NCBI RefSeq assembly: GCF_013410035.1
Contig: NZ_JACCBW010000002.1
Coordinates: 682,001-746,000, forward strand
Direction: 5' to 3'
DNA length: 64,000 nt
Source of the DNA: Nocardioides cavernae
GTDB taxonomy: Bacteria; Actinomycetota; Actinomycetes; Propionibacteriales; Nocardioidaceae
The position numbers and the translations under genes are program-made. Positions within the stretch are counted from its first letter, which is position 1. Each line of letters starts with the position of its first letter. Of the stretch, positions 53,663 through 62,774 are shown in pieces. Below the pieces are notes generated by a model that made no database searches, was not told where the DNA came from, and worked only from the letters and a program-made list of their open reading frames with translations.

Positions 53663-53692
53663 GCAGGGCCTCCGCTCCGGCGGAGGCCCTGC
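53663..53692 (+). terminator. Hairpin B, after the collagen-like gene
   Basis: GCAGGGCCTCCGC, loop TCCG, GCGGAGGCCCTGC: a perfect 13-base stem. It differs from hairpin A by one C-to-T change on the left and the matching G-to-A on the right. Confidence 0.85.
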
Positions 53693-53711
53693 CGGCCATT
53701 TCGGGCACTGG

Positions 53712-53717
53712 TAGGAA
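53712..53717 (+). promoter_or_regulatory. -10 box of the coiled-coil gene (leaderless)
   Basis: TAGGAA, six bases, then the ATG at 53724; no ribosome-binding site. Confidence 0.4.
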
Positions 53718-53723
53718 TGGCGC

Positions 53724-54353
53724 ATGCGCCTGCCCGTCCCCGGACCCCGCGACGTCCTGTCCGCCCTCGAGCGAGGGAGCGAGCAGGTCGAGGCGCTGCT
53801 CGGGGCGGTGCCGCGGGTGCTGGCGCTGCTCGACCGCGCCGAGGAGATCGTCGACCGCGCCGAGCAGACGGTCGACCGGGTCGGGGCGGTGGTCGACGCC
53901 GCCGTGGTCGAGGTCGCTCGCGTCGGCGCCGTGGTGGACGCGGCGACCGCCCGGGTGGACCAGGTCGGTGCCGTGGTGGACGCGGCAGCGACCGAGGTCG
54001 CACGCGTCGACGAGGTGGTCGGTGGCGCCTCGATCCAGGTCGGCCGCGCGGCAGTCCTCCTCGACGCCCTCGAGCCGCCGCTGACCCGGCTGCAGCCGAC
54101 ACTGGAGACGCTGGCCGACACCACCGACCCCGACGAGGTCGCGGCCCTGGTCACCCTGGTCGACCACCTGCCCGCGCTGACCGTGCAGGTCGAGCGCGAC
54201 GTGCTGCCCATCCTCACGACGCTCGGCTCGGTCGCCCCCGACCTCCACGAGCTCCTCGACGTGAGCCGCGAGCTCAACGAGATCCTCGGCAAGATCCCGG
54301 GCATCGGGAGGCTCAAGAAGCGGGTCGAGGACGAGCAGGACGAGGACCGGTGA
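53724..54353 (+). CDS. Coiled-coil protein with 14-residue repeats, unknown function
   Basis: A 209-residue acidic, helical protein without a signal peptide or membrane helix. Residues of about 52-93 contain three exact-length 14-residue (two-heptad) repeats: VGAVVDAAVVEVAR, VGAVVDAATARVDQ and VGAVVDAAATEVAR, followed by a related VDEVV. This gives a regular amphipathic helix, likely a coiled coil. The rest (TLETLADTTDPDEVAALVTLVDHLPALTVQVERDVLPIL) is also helical. I recognise no family; similar phasin-like or scaffold proteins exist. It is a single gene after hairpin B. Confidence 0.75.
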   Translation: MRLPVPGPRDVLSALERGSEQVEALLGAVPRVLALLDRAEEIVDRAEQTVDRVGAVVDAAVVEVARVGAVVDAATARVDQVGAVVDAAATEVARVDEVVGGASIQVGRAAVLLDALEPPLTRLQPTLETLADTTDPDEVAALVTLVDHLPALTVQVERDVLPILTTLGSVAPDLHELLDVSRELNEILGKIPGIGRLKKRVEDEQDEDR

Positions 54354-54439
54354 CACCGGGGAACCACCGTGCCGTCCCTCCCGTCGAAGCAGATGAGGGG
54401 GCGGGAGGCTCCGCCCCCCAGACGAAAGGGATGCCCGCC

Positions 54440-54946
54440 ATGAGCCGACTCCGCACCACCCGCCTGCTCCCCGCCGCTGCGGCCGTCCTCCTCCTCGCCC
54501 TCGCCGGCTGCGGCGGACAGGACGACACCGCCGACACCGCGAGCGACACCAGCAGCGCCGACACCTCGTCCTCCGACGACTCCGCCGGGAGCACGCCCGA
54601 CGAGACCCTCGCCCTCACCGCTGACGGCTCCGTCGCCGGCAAGTGCGCCATGCCGTCCGCCGATACCCTCGCGACCTTCGACACCGCGTTCGAGGGCACC
54701 GTCACCTCCGTGGACGCCGGCACCGTCACCCTGTCCGTCGACGAGTGGTACGCCGGCGACGAGGCCGCCACGGTGACCGTCGAGGCGCCGAGCAAGGAGC
54801 TCGAGGACCTCCTGCTGGCGGTCGACTTCCAGGAGGGTCGCACCTACCTCGTCAGCGCCACGGACGACCGGGTGACCCTGTGCGGCTTCACCGCCGAGAC
54901 GTCGCCCGAGCTCCAGGCGATGTACGTCGAGGCCTTCGCGCAGTGA
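54440..54946 (+). CDS. Predicted lipoprotein
   Basis: A 168-residue exported lipoprotein with the lipobox LAGC (signal peptide LLPAAAAVLLLALAGC) and an Asp/Ser/Thr-rich linker (DDTADTASDTSSADTSSSDD) before a beta-rich domain of unknown function (FDTAFEGTVTSVDAGTVTLSVDEWY, then AATVTVEAP and RTYLVSATDDRVTLCGFTAE). The ATG at 54440 is chosen because AAAGGG lies nine bases upstream; the ATG at 54431 is too close to that site. Its stop overlaps the nucleotidyltransferase start (GTGA), an unexpected tie between a lipoprotein and a molybdenum-cofactor gene. Confidence 0.75.
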   Translation: MSRLRTTRLLPAAAAVLLLALAGCGGQDDTADTASDTSSADTSSSDDSAGSTPDETLALTADGSVAGKCAMPSADTLATFDTAFEGTVTSVDAGTVTLSVDEWYAGDEAATVTVEAPSKELEDLLLAVDFQEGRTYLVSATDDRVTLCGFTAETSPELQAMYVEAFAQ

Positions 54947-55494
54947 CGTCGGTCGCCGGGCTGCTCCTCGCGGCAGGGTCGGGGGAGCGGTTCGGCGGCC
55001 CGAAGGGCCTGGCCCGCGACGCGGACGGCACGTCGTGGCTGCTCCGCTCGGTGCAGGCGCTGCGCCCGTGCGCCGAGGTCGTCGTCGTGGTCGGCGCGGA
55101 GGCCGAGCGGGTCGCCGCGCTCCTGCCGATGTCGGTCGCCCGGGTCCGCGCGGACGACTGGGCCGAGGGGATGGGTGCTTCGCTGCGCGCCGGCCTCGAG
55201 GCGCTGCGCACGACCACCCACGGCGCCGCGCTCGTCTCGCTCGTCGACCTGCCCGACGTCGACGGCGCGGTGGTCGCCCGCCTGGTCGACGCGGCGACCG
55301 GCCCGGCCGTCCTGGTGCGTGCGGCGTACGACGGCGTCCCCGGGCACCCGGTGCTGATCGGGCGCGACCACTGGGCGGGCGTGGTCGCGACGGCCACGGG
55401 CGACCGAGGCGCCCGCGACTACCTGGCGGCGCACGAGGTGGGTCTCGTCGAGTGCGGCGACCTCGCCACGGGTGTCGACGTCGACCGCCGCTGA
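54943..55494 (+). CDS. MobA/MocA-like nucleotidyltransferase (molybdenum cofactor)
   Basis: A 183-residue GT-A-fold NTP transferase. The N-terminus has VAGLLLAAGSGERFGGPKGLAR, the CTP/GTP phosphate loop and lysine of MobA/MocA proteins, with VSLVDLPDVDGAVVARLVD as the central metal site and GVPGHPVLIGRDHW as the substrate loop. In this group MocA adds CMP to molybdopterin for the Mo-hydroxylase family, to which the CoxL-type enzyme downstream belongs. Gene order with CoxD, CoxE and XdhC supports such a role (inference). It overlaps the lipoprotein stop. Confidence 0.85.
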   Translation: MTSVAGLLLAAGSGERFGGPKGLARDADGTSWLLRSVQALRPCAEVVVVVGAEAERVAALLPMSVARVRADDWAEGMGASLRAGLEALRTTTHGAALVSLVDLPDVDGAVVARLVDAATGPAVLVRAAYDGVPGHPVLIGRDHWAGVVATATGDRGARDYLAAHEVGLVECGDLATGVDVDRR

Positions 55495-55538
55495 CGTCAG
55501 GTCACGGCGCCCCAACGTCCAGCCAACGTGCCGGGTCG

Positions 55539-55544
55539 TAGCCT
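55539..55544 (+). promoter_or_regulatory. -10 box of the CoxD gene (leaderless)
   Basis: TAGCCT, six bases, then the ATG at 55551; no ribosome-binding site. Confidence 0.5.
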
Positions 55545-55550
55545 GACGCC

Positions 55551-56429
55551 ATGGCGCTAGGGATGGACTCCGCGGCTGATGTGGCCGCCCGGCTGGGCAC
55601 GACCGGCTACCTCGCCGACGACGAGCTGGCCACGGTGGTGTTCCTCGCCTCGCGGATGCAGCGGCCGCTGCTCCTGGAGGGCGAGCCCGGCACCGGCAAG
55701 ACCGCGCTCGCCGAAGCCCTGTCCGAGAGCCTCGAGCTCCCCCTGGTGCGGCTGCAGTGCTACGAGGGGATCGACGCCAGCCAGGCGCTCTACGACTGGG
55801 ACTTCCCGCGCCAGATCCTGCACCTCCGCGCCCTCGAGGCGGGCGGGCAGGTCGACGCCGACGATGCCGAGAAGAGCCTCTACGACGAGCGCTTCCTGCT
55901 GGCCCGCCCGGTGCTCGCAGCGCTCCGCCAGGCGCCGGCCGTGCTGCTCGTGGACGAGGTCGACCGCGCCGACGACGAGTTCGAGGCCTTCCTGCTCGAG
56001 GTGCTCTCGACCTGGCAGGTCACGATCCCGGAGTTCGGCACCGTGACCGCGCAGGAGCCGCCGTTGGTGGTGCTCACGTCCAACCGCACCCGCGAGCTCC
56101 ACGACGCCCTGAAGCGCCGTTGCCTCTACCACTGGATCGACCACCCGGGCCTGGAGCGCGAGGTCGAGATCGTCCGCTCGCGAGCGCCCGAGGTGAGCGA
56201 GGCCCTCGCGCGCCAGGTCGTCGGCCTGGTCCAGCAGCTGCGGACCCGTGACGACCTGCTCAAGCCGCCGGGCGTCGCCGAGACCCTCGACTGGGCCCGC
56301 GCCCTGACCTACCTCGGGACGACCGACCTGGACCTCGCGTCGGCGGCCGCCACCCTGGGCGCGCTCCTGAAGTACCGCGAGGACGCGGACCGGGTGCGGG
56401 CTGCGCTCGACCGGATGCTGGCGCGATGA
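55551..56429 (+). CDS. coxD: MoxR/CoxD-type AAA+ ATPase
   Basis: A 292-residue MoxR-family AAA+ ATPase. Walker A reads EGEPGTGKTALAEAL, Walker B LLVDEVDRADDEFEAFL, and the sensor/arginine region TSNRTRELHDALKRRCLYHW. In Oligotropha, CoxD is needed to insert the sulfur and copper of the active site of CO dehydrogenase. Here it overlaps a vWA partner (CoxE-like) by four bases, the usual MoxR-vWA pair. It is probably the chaperone for the Mo-hydroxylase encoded at 62-64 kb. Confidence 0.9.
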   Translation: MALGMDSAADVAARLGTTGYLADDELATVVFLASRMQRPLLLEGEPGTGKTALAEALSESLELPLVRLQCYEGIDASQALYDWDFPRQILHLRALEAGGQVDADDAEKSLYDERFLLARPVLAALRQAPAVLLVDEVDRADDEFEAFLLEVLSTWQVTIPEFGTVTAQEPPLVVLTSNRTRELHDALKRRCLYHWIDHPGLEREVEIVRSRAPEVSEALARQVVGLVQQLRTRDDLLKPPGVAETLDWARALTYLGTTDLDLASAAATLGALLKYREDADRVRAALDRMLAR

Positions 56430-57547
56430 CGCTCGAGCACGCCGCTGACGAGGTGCTGCTCGGCTTCGCCCGGGCGCTGCGCGCGGCCGGGGTGCCGGTG
56501 ACGCAGGACCGCGCGCTCGGCTACCTGGCCGCGGTCGCCGCGGTCGGGGCCGACGACCGGCAGGCCACCTACTGGGCCGGCCGCGCCACCCTCTGCGCAT
56601 CGCCGGACGACCTCGCCCGCCACGACCAGGTCTTCGCAGCCTGGTTCGACCCCCGCGACGGCCTGCCCCGCACCGCTCCGCGCGCGGCGTCCCGCCCCTC
56701 GACGGCCCACCTGCTGCCCGAGGCCGAGGGCGCCGGAGGCACGGGCGGCGACGAGGAGGACGTGGTCCGCGCGGCCGCCTCCGCGGAGGAGGTGCTGCGC
56801 CACCGCGACGTCGCGTCGCTCGACGCCACCGAGAAGCGTCGCCTCGCCTCGATGTTCGTCCGCCTGTCGCTGCGCCCGCCCGTGCGGCGTACGTCCCGGC
56901 ACCGTCGCTGGCACCGCGGCGAGGTCGACGCCTCCCGCACCCTGCGCGCGTCGCTGCGCCACCTCGGCGAGCCCGGCGACATCGCCTGGCGGCGCCGGGG
57001 CACCCGCCCGCGCCGGGTGGTGCTGCTGGTCGACGTCAGCGGGTCCATGAGCGCGTACGCCGACGCGCTGCTGCGGCTGGCCCACCGGCTCACCCAGTCG
57101 GCGCAGGCCACGGGCGGCACCGTCGAGACGTTCACGATCGGCACCCGCCTCACCCACGTCACCCGCGCCCTGCGCTCGCGCGACGCCGACCGCGCCATCG
57201 TCGCTGCGGGGGAGGTCGTGCCCGACTGGTCCGGTGGCACCCGGCTGGGGGAGACGCTGCGGGTGTTCCTCGACCGCTGGGGCCAGCGCGGCATGGCCCG
57301 CGGGGCCGTGGTCGTGGTCTTCAGCGACGGGTGGGAGCGCGGCGACGCCGGGCTCCTCGGCGAGCAGATGGCACGCCTGCGCCGGGTCGCCCACCGCGTC
57401 GTGTGGGTCAACCCGCACCGTGGGAAGGCGGGCTACGAGCCGCTCCAGCGAGGCGTCGTGGCCGCGCTGCCGCACTGCGACGACTTCCTCGCCGGCCACT
57501 CGCTCGCGACGTTCGTCGACCTGACGGAGGTGATCGCACGTGCGTGA
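56426..57547 (+). CDS. coxE: CoxE-like vWA-domain protein
   Basis: A 373-residue cytosolic protein with a vWA domain in the C-terminal half. The MIDAS motif is perfect: VLLVDVSGSMSAYADALL, with the threonine in WSGGTRLGETLRVFL and the acid in VVVVFSDGWERGD. The N-terminal half is helical (EEVLRHRDVASLDATEKRRLASMFVRL), as in CoxE. It works with the upstream AAA+ ATPase (ATGA overlap) in maturation of the molybdenum enzyme. It ends in an 8-base overlap with the XdhC gene. Confidence 0.88.
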   Translation: MTLEHAADEVLLGFARALRAAGVPVTQDRALGYLAAVAAVGADDRQATYWAGRATLCASPDDLARHDQVFAAWFDPRDGLPRTAPRAASRPSTAHLLPEAEGAGGTGGDEEDVVRAAASAEEVLRHRDVASLDATEKRRLASMFVRLSLRPPVRRTSRHRRWHRGEVDASRTLRASLRHLGEPGDIAWRRRGTRPRRVVLLVDVSGSMSAYADALLRLAHRLTQSAQATGGTVETFTIGTRLTHVTRALRSRDADRAIVAAGEVVPDWSGGTRLGETLRVFLDRWGQRGMARGAVVVVFSDGWERGDAGLLGEQMARLRRVAHRVVWVNPHRGKAGYEPLQRGVVAALPHCDDFLAGHSLATFVDLTEVIARA

Positions 57548-58673
57548 CGTGCTGCCCGAGCTGATGGCCTGGTGGGAGGCCGGCGAGACCGTCGGCGTCG
57601 GCACCGTCGTGGCCACCTTCCGCTCCGCGCCCCGGCCGGCCGGGGCGTCGATGCTGGTCGGTCCGGACGAGACCGCCGTCGGCTCGGTGTCCGGCGGGTG
57701 CGTCGAGGGCGCGGTCTACGACCTGGCGCAGACGGTGGTCGCCTCCGGCGAGCCCGTGCTGGAGCGCTACGGCGTCTCCGACGACGACGCCTTCGCCGTG
57801 GGCCTGACCTGCGGCGGGATCCTCGACGTCTTCGTCGAGCAGGTCTCGCGCGAGACGTTCCCCGAGCTCGGCGACGTGGCCGCCGACGTCGGGGCCGGCC
57901 GCCCGGTCGCCCTCGCGACCGTCATCGAGCACCCCGACCCGGCACGGGTCGGCCGCCGGATGGTCGTGCGCCCCGATGCCGCCGCCGAGGGCAGCCTGGG
58001 CTCGTCGCGCGCCGACGCGGCGGTCCACGACGACGCCCTGGGGCTGCTCGCGGCCGGCAGCAACGCGACCCTGACGTACGGCCCCGACGGCGAGCGCCGC
58101 GGCGAGGGGATGCGGGTCTTCGTGTGGGGATTCGCCCCCAAGCCGCGGATGCTGGTCTTCGGCGCGATCGACTTCGCGGCCGCCGTGGCGAAGGTCGGCT
58201 CGTTCCTCGGCTACCACGTGACGGTCTGCGACGCGCGCCCGGTGTTCGCGACCAGCTCGCGCTTCCCCGGGGCCGACGAGGTCGTCGTCGACTGGCCGCA
58301 CCGCTACCTGCGCGCCGAGCTCGACGCCGGCCGGATCGACCGCCGCACGGTCCTCGCCGTGCTGACCCACGACCCCAAGTTCGACGTGCCCCTCCTCGAG
58401 GTGGCGCTGCGGCTCGGGGACGACGTGCGTCCCGGCTACATCGGGGCGATGGGGTCGCGGCGCACCCACGAGGAGCGCCTCGACCGGCTCGTCGAGGCCG
58501 GGCTGTCGACCGACGAGCTGGCCCTGCTGTCCTCGCCCATCGGCCTCGACCTCGGGGCCCGCACCCCCGAGGAGACGGCCGTGTCGATCGCCGCGGAGAT
58601 CGTCGCGCGGCAGTGGGGTGGCTCGGGGGAGCGGCTCGCGACCACGCAGGGCCGGATCCACCACGACGACTGA
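57540..58673 (+). CDS. XdhC/CoxI family molybdenum-hydroxylase maturation protein
   Basis: A 377-residue member of the XdhC/CoxI family. The N-terminal domain shows ATFRSAPRPAGASMLVG and SVSGGCVEGAVYDL with LTCGGILDVFVE, and the C-terminal Rossmann domain shows MLVFGAIDFAAAVAKVGSFLGYHVTVCDARPVFA and VLTHDPKFDVPLLEVAL. XdhC binds molybdenum cofactor and promotes its sulfuration before insertion into xanthine-dehydrogenase-type enzymes. The GTG start at 57540 overlaps the CoxE-like gene by eight bases, so coxD-coxE-xdhC is a tight operon. Confidence 0.9.
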   Translation: MRDVLPELMAWWEAGETVGVGTVVATFRSAPRPAGASMLVGPDETAVGSVSGGCVEGAVYDLAQTVVASGEPVLERYGVSDDDAFAVGLTCGGILDVFVEQVSRETFPELGDVAADVGAGRPVALATVIEHPDPARVGRRMVVRPDAAAEGSLGSSRADAAVHDDALGLLAAGSNATLTYGPDGERRGEGMRVFVWGFAPKPRMLVFGAIDFAAAVAKVGSFLGYHVTVCDARPVFATSSRFPGADEVVVDWPHRYLRAELDAGRIDRRTVLAVLTHDPKFDVPLLEVALRLGDDVRPGYIGAMGSRRTHEERLDRLVEAGLSTDELALLSSPIGLDLGARTPEETAVSIAAEIVARQWGGSGERLATTQGRIHHDD

Positions 58674-58725
58674 GCGGGCGGCCGGGGCCCGTGGACCCCG
58701 ACTTTGCCCACGCGCCGGTTTCCCT

Positions 58726-58731
58726 TACCTT
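58726..58731 (+). promoter_or_regulatory. -10 box of the exonuclease-like gene (near leaderless)
   Basis: TACCTT, then seven bases and the ATG at 58739. Confidence 0.4.
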
Positions 58732-58738
58732 CTTTGGG

Positions 58739-59641
58739 ATGATTTTTCCTGCCGCGCTGCTCCGTGACCGTGTCCGTACGACCGCCCTGCTGGCGACGAG
58801 CCTCCTCGTGCTCGCCGTGCTGGCACCGCTCCCCTCGGGCGCAGCGGTCCGTGAGGACACCCGCGCCGCGGCGAAGTCCGGGTCCGCCCGCGAGTTCTCC
58901 GTGGCCACGCTCAACCTCCGCAAGGGGATGCGCGTGCCCGGGATGCGTCACGACATCGGGCGCGTCATCGGCGGCGGTGCCACGGTCATCGGCTTCCAGG
59001 AGCGACTCTTCAGCCGGCCGGCCCTGCGGGCGAGCCTGCCGAAGTCGTGGTCGCTGCTGATGCCGGACGGCCCCACCGGCACCGACGACAACCCGGTCGC
59101 CTTCGACAAGGACGTGTGGAAGCTGCAGCGCACCTGGCCGGTCCTGCTCACCGGCAAGACCTGGCGGCGCCAGACCGGTCGCACCGCGCACGACCAGTAC
59201 GGCGTGGTGGCGGTGCTGCGCCACCGCGCGAGCGGCCACGTGATCCGGGCGGTGAGCTTCCACCTGCCGAACCACCTGCACAACCGGCGCACCGGCGGTC
59301 CCAACTTCGCCAACCGCGGCGGCGTCGAGGCGATGTGGCGCATGGCCCACCGGATCCGCCTGCTCGAGGCCAAGACGCCCGAGGAGCACCAGTTCGTCGC
59401 GATGTGCGACTGCAACGTCACCGCCGACCGCGACACGACCGGCCTCCTGCTCAAGGGCCGCATCATCAAGCCGGCCGGCCTGAAGTCCAACTACGCCGTC
59501 AAGGGCCGCGGCCCGGGGTCCGGGATCGACTACGTCCTCGCCGAGCGCGGCCAGGACTTCCGCATCAAGACCTACCAGTCGTTCACCGACCTGGTCACCG
59601 ACCACCCGGGCGTCGTCGGCACCTTCGTGCGCCGCCGCTGA
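58739..59641 (+). CDS. Secreted endonuclease/exonuclease/phosphatase-family protein
   Basis: A 300-residue exported protein with a signal peptide (TTALLATSLLVLAVLAPLPSGAA). The fold is the DNase I/EEP type: FSVATLNLRKGM (asparagine), VIGFQERLF (metal glutamate), AVSFHLPNHLH (histidine), MCDCNVTADRDT (D-X-N motif) and DHPGVVGTFV (D-H). The catalytic set is complete, so it may act as a phosphodiesterase or nuclease outside the cell; the substrate is unknown. It has its own promoter and separates the maturation operon from the regulator. Confidence 0.85.
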   Translation: MIFPAALLRDRVRTTALLATSLLVLAVLAPLPSGAAVREDTRAAAKSGSAREFSVATLNLRKGMRVPGMRHDIGRVIGGGATVIGFQERLFSRPALRASLPKSWSLLMPDGPTGTDDNPVAFDKDVWKLQRTWPVLLTGKTWRRQTGRTAHDQYGVVAVLRHRASGHVIRAVSFHLPNHLHNRRTGGPNFANRGGVEAMWRMAHRIRLLEAKTPEEHQFVAMCDCNVTADRDTTGLLLKGRIIKPAGLKSNYAVKGRGPGSGIDYVLAERGQDFRIKTYQSFTDLVTDHPGVVGTFVRRR

Positions 59642-59726
59642 GGCAACCTGCGGGGAACGGTGGCCCGGTCTCCCTGTTGCGGGCGTCACACGCGGGCTAG
59701 GTTGGCGGCGACCACCGGGAGCCGCC

Positions 59727-60950
59727 ATGACCAGCGATGACCTGCACGCACGGCGCGTGAGCGCCGTGCGCGCCTGGACCCAGTTCGTCTCCGACGGCGA
59801 CGAGGGTGCCGAGGCCGTGCGTCCCGAGATCCTGCGCAGCTGGCAGCTCTCGGGCGTGGTGTCGCCTACCGTCACCCACGCGCCGCTGGCCGACGAGGGC
59901 GACACCGCCGACTTCTGGAAGCAGTCGCCGCTGCAGACGGCGGTCGAGCGGGTGCAGGACGAGCTGCGTCGCACGGCCGAGGACGGCGACCTCGTCATCG
60001 CGGTGACCGACGACCAGACCCGCATCCTGTGGACCTACGGCGGTCGCGTGATGCGACGCAAGGCCGAGACCGTGAACTTCGTCCCCGGCGGGCGGTGGGA
60101 CGAGGCGAGCGTCGGCACCAACGCCCTCGCGATCGCCGGACGCACGGGCGCGCCGTCGATGGTGTTCAGCGCCGAGCACTACGCCGAGGTCGTGCACAAC
60201 TGGGTGTGCTGGGCCGCGCCCGTGTTCGACCCGGCGACCGGCCGCCCGCTCGGCGTGATCGACCTGTCGACGACCTGGGACCGCACGCACCCGATCGGCC
60301 TGGCCACGGCGCGGGTGATGGCGCGGCTCATCGAGGGCGCGCTGCCCAGCGACCGCCGTACGGCCCTCGCGGGCGAGGCCGGACCCGCGGAGCCGGGGCT
60401 CACGCTCACCCTGCTCGGCATGGCCGAGGTGTGGCTCGACGGCCAGCGGCTGCTCCTCAACCGGCGCCAGACCGAGATCCTCGCGCTGCTCGCGCTGCAC
60501 CCGGCCGGCCTGTCGGTCGAGCACCTGCACGCCCTGCTCTACGGCGACTCCACCGTGACGACGTCGACGCTCAAGGCCGAGGTCTCGCACCTCAGGGCGG
60601 CGCTCGCCGGCCAGCTCTCGTCGCGCCCCTACCGCCTGACGATGCCGGTGACGAGCGACGTCGAGGAGGTCCAGCGGCTGCTGCGGCGCGGGGACGTGCG
60701 GGCGGCCGTACGGGCGTACGGCGGGGACCTGCTGCCGGGCACGGACTCGCCCGAGCTGGTCCAGATGGGCGACTACCTCGCGGTGAGCGTGCGCGAGGCC
60801 CTCCTCGCGAACCCGGACCCCGACGCCGTGCTGCGCTACAGCGAGCTGGCGCCCTACGACACGGCCGTCGTCGAGGCGTGCCTCGCGTCCCTGCCGGTGC
60901 ACCACCCGGTCGCGCCCCTGCTCAAGGGCAAGCTCGCCTCGGCACGCTGA
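59727..60950 (+). CDS. GAF-domain transcription regulator with OmpR-like C-terminus
   Basis: A 407-residue regulator. Its N-terminus (RPEILRSWQLSGV) is the start seen in AcoR/CodY-type GAF sensors, with GAF domain residues of about 75-210 (DLVIAVTDDQTRILWTYGG, FVPGGRWDEASVGTNALAIA, APVFDPATGRPLGVIDLS). Residues of about 225-310 resemble a winged-helix DNA-binding domain (GMAEVWLDGQRLLLNRRQTEILALLALHPAGLSVEHLHALLYGD). It is not a sigma-54 activator because the AAA+ domain is missing. It likely senses a small molecule and controls the Mo-hydroxylase genes that lie downstream (inference). Confidence 0.82.
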   Translation: MTSDDLHARRVSAVRAWTQFVSDGDEGAEAVRPEILRSWQLSGVVSPTVTHAPLADEGDTADFWKQSPLQTAVERVQDELRRTAEDGDLVIAVTDDQTRILWTYGGRVMRRKAETVNFVPGGRWDEASVGTNALAIAGRTGAPSMVFSAEHYAEVVHNWVCWAAPVFDPATGRPLGVIDLSTTWDRTHPIGLATARVMARLIEGALPSDRRTALAGEAGPAEPGLTLTLLGMAEVWLDGQRLLLNRRQTEILALLALHPAGLSVEHLHALLYGDSTVTTSTLKAEVSHLRAALAGQLSSRPYRLTMPVTSDVEEVQRLLRRGDVRAAVRAYGGDLLPGTDSPELVQMGDYLAVSVREALLANPDPDAVLRYSELAPYDTAVVEACLASLPVHHPVAPLLKGKLASAR

Positions 60951-60953
60951 TTC

Positions 60954-60983
60954 CTTTACCCATTGTGGGTGAAGAAGGTAAAG
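60954..60983. repeat. AT-rich nested inverted repeat after the GAF regulator
   Basis: CTTTACC (60954-60960) pairs with GGTAAAG (60977-60983), enclosing ACCC/GGGT at 60958-60961 and 60967-60970. It begins four bases after the regulator stop and 82 bases before the next gene. It may be a weak terminator or an operator. Confidence 0.5.
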
Positions 60984-61064
60984 AGGTGGCCGTTCCCCGC
61001 GCAGCGGGTCGATCCTGCAGGGATCGCCACACCAGGGAGGGGTGGCACGTACGAGGGAGAACGC

Positions 61065-62123
61065 ATGGCCGCAACACGACGCGCGATGGCCGCAGGTGCC
61101 GTCGCCCTGCTCACGGGGAGCCTCCTCGCGAGCCCGGCCGGGGCAGCCCAGGCCCCCGAGCCCACCACCGTGGCGAAGAAGCTCGTCACGCCGCTCAGCA
61201 TGGCGGTCGCCGCGGACGGCACCGCCTACGTCGCCCAGAACTTCGCCGGGCTGCTCACCGCGGTCTCGCCGGGTGCCAAGCCGCAGGTCGTCTTCGCCGC
61301 CCCCAAGGGGACCGAGGTCGGCGCGGTCTCGACGCAGGGGAGCACCGTCCACTTCGCCACGACGAAGGGCAAGGCGGCCGCGCTCTGGTCGATGCGCCCG
61401 GGCGGCAAGCCGAAGAAGCTCGCCAACCTGTCCGGGTACGAGAAGGAGAAGAACCCCGACGCCGACCAGGCCTACGGGTTCGAGGGACTCGACCCCGCGT
61501 GCGCCGCGCAGGTGCCGCCGGAGGTCCCGGCCAGCTACACCGGCATCGTCGAGTCGCACCCCTACGGCTCGGTGGTGCACAAGGGCGTGACCTACGTCGC
61601 CGACGCCGCGGGCAACACGATCGTGTCGGTCAAGCCCAACGGCAAGGTGCGCACGGTCGCCGTCCTGCCGCCCGTGCCGGTCGTCGTCACCGCGGAGGCC
61701 GCGGCGGCCAACAAGCTGCCGGCGTGCACCGTCGGCAAGACCTACAACTTCGAGCCGGTCCCGACCGACGTCGAGGTCGGCAAGGGCGGCTGGCTCTACG
61801 TCAGCATGCTGCCCGGAGGTCCCGAGGACGGCAGCACCGGAGCCAACGGCGCGGTGGTGAAGGTCAAGGCGACGTCCGGCAAGGTCCGGCCCGTCGCGTC
61901 GGGCTTCGCGGGTGCCACCGGCGTGGCGGTGGCCGACAACGGCGACGTCTACGTCGCCCAGCTGTTCGGCGGCCAGGTGTCGCGGATCAAGGCGGGCAGC
62001 ACCACGGCGAAGACGTACGCCCAGGTCATGATGCCGGCCGCGGTCGAGTGGGCCGACGGCGATCTCCTCGTCTCGGCCAACGTCCTGGCGGAGGGGCCGA
62101 AGGGCAAGGTCCTCGCCTACTGA
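61065..62123 (+). CDS. Secreted ScyD/ScyE-family beta-propeller protein
   Basis: A 352-residue exported protein with a signal peptide (MAAGAVALLTGSLLASPAGAAQA). The mature part is beta-propeller-like with repeated VAADGTAYVAQNFAGLLTAV, VADAAGNTIVSVKPNGKV and VAVADNGDVYVAQLFGGQVSRI units, typical of the ScyD/ScyE and NHL/SMP-30-like groups. Its function is unknown; the name comes from scytonemin clusters in cyanobacteria and does not imply that pathway here. It has a GAGGGAGA site and a strong terminator. Its link with the flanking Mo-enzyme genes is unclear. Confidence 0.8.
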   Translation: MAATRRAMAAGAVALLTGSLLASPAGAAQAPEPTTVAKKLVTPLSMAVAADGTAYVAQNFAGLLTAVSPGAKPQVVFAAPKGTEVGAVSTQGSTVHFATTKGKAAALWSMRPGGKPKKLANLSGYEKEKNPDADQAYGFEGLDPACAAQVPPEVPASYTGIVESHPYGSVVHKGVTYVADAAGNTIVSVKPNGKVRTVAVLPPVPVVVTAEAAAANKLPACTVGKTYNFEPVPTDVEVGKGGWLYVSMLPGGPEDGSTGANGAVVKVKATSGKVRPVASGFAGATGVAVADNGDVYVAQLFGGQVSRIKAGSTTAKTYAQVMMPAAVEWADGDLLVSANVLAEGPKGKVLAY

Positions 62124-62136
62124 GCCGGACCACCGA

Positions 62137-62169
62137 GCCGGTCGCGGGCCTTCGGGTCCCGCGGCCGGC
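62137..62169 (+). terminator. Terminator with TTCG tetraloop after the ScyD-like gene
   Basis: GCCGGTCGCGGGCC, loop TTCG, GG-T-CCCGCGGCCGGC: a 14-base stem with one G-T pair and one bulged T, 14 bases after the stop. It separates the gene from coxS. Confidence 0.8.
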
Positions 62170-62291
62170 TTCGTGGTCTCGATCGGGACGGCCGAGCCGG
62201 CGGGCTGCCCCCAACCTCTCGCCAACCAGCCCGACCTAGCCTCACCAGTGGCGTGACCCACCTCACACCCACGACACACTGGAGCGGCCAG

Positions 62292-62770
<479 letters not shown>

Positions 62771-62774
<4 letters not shown>

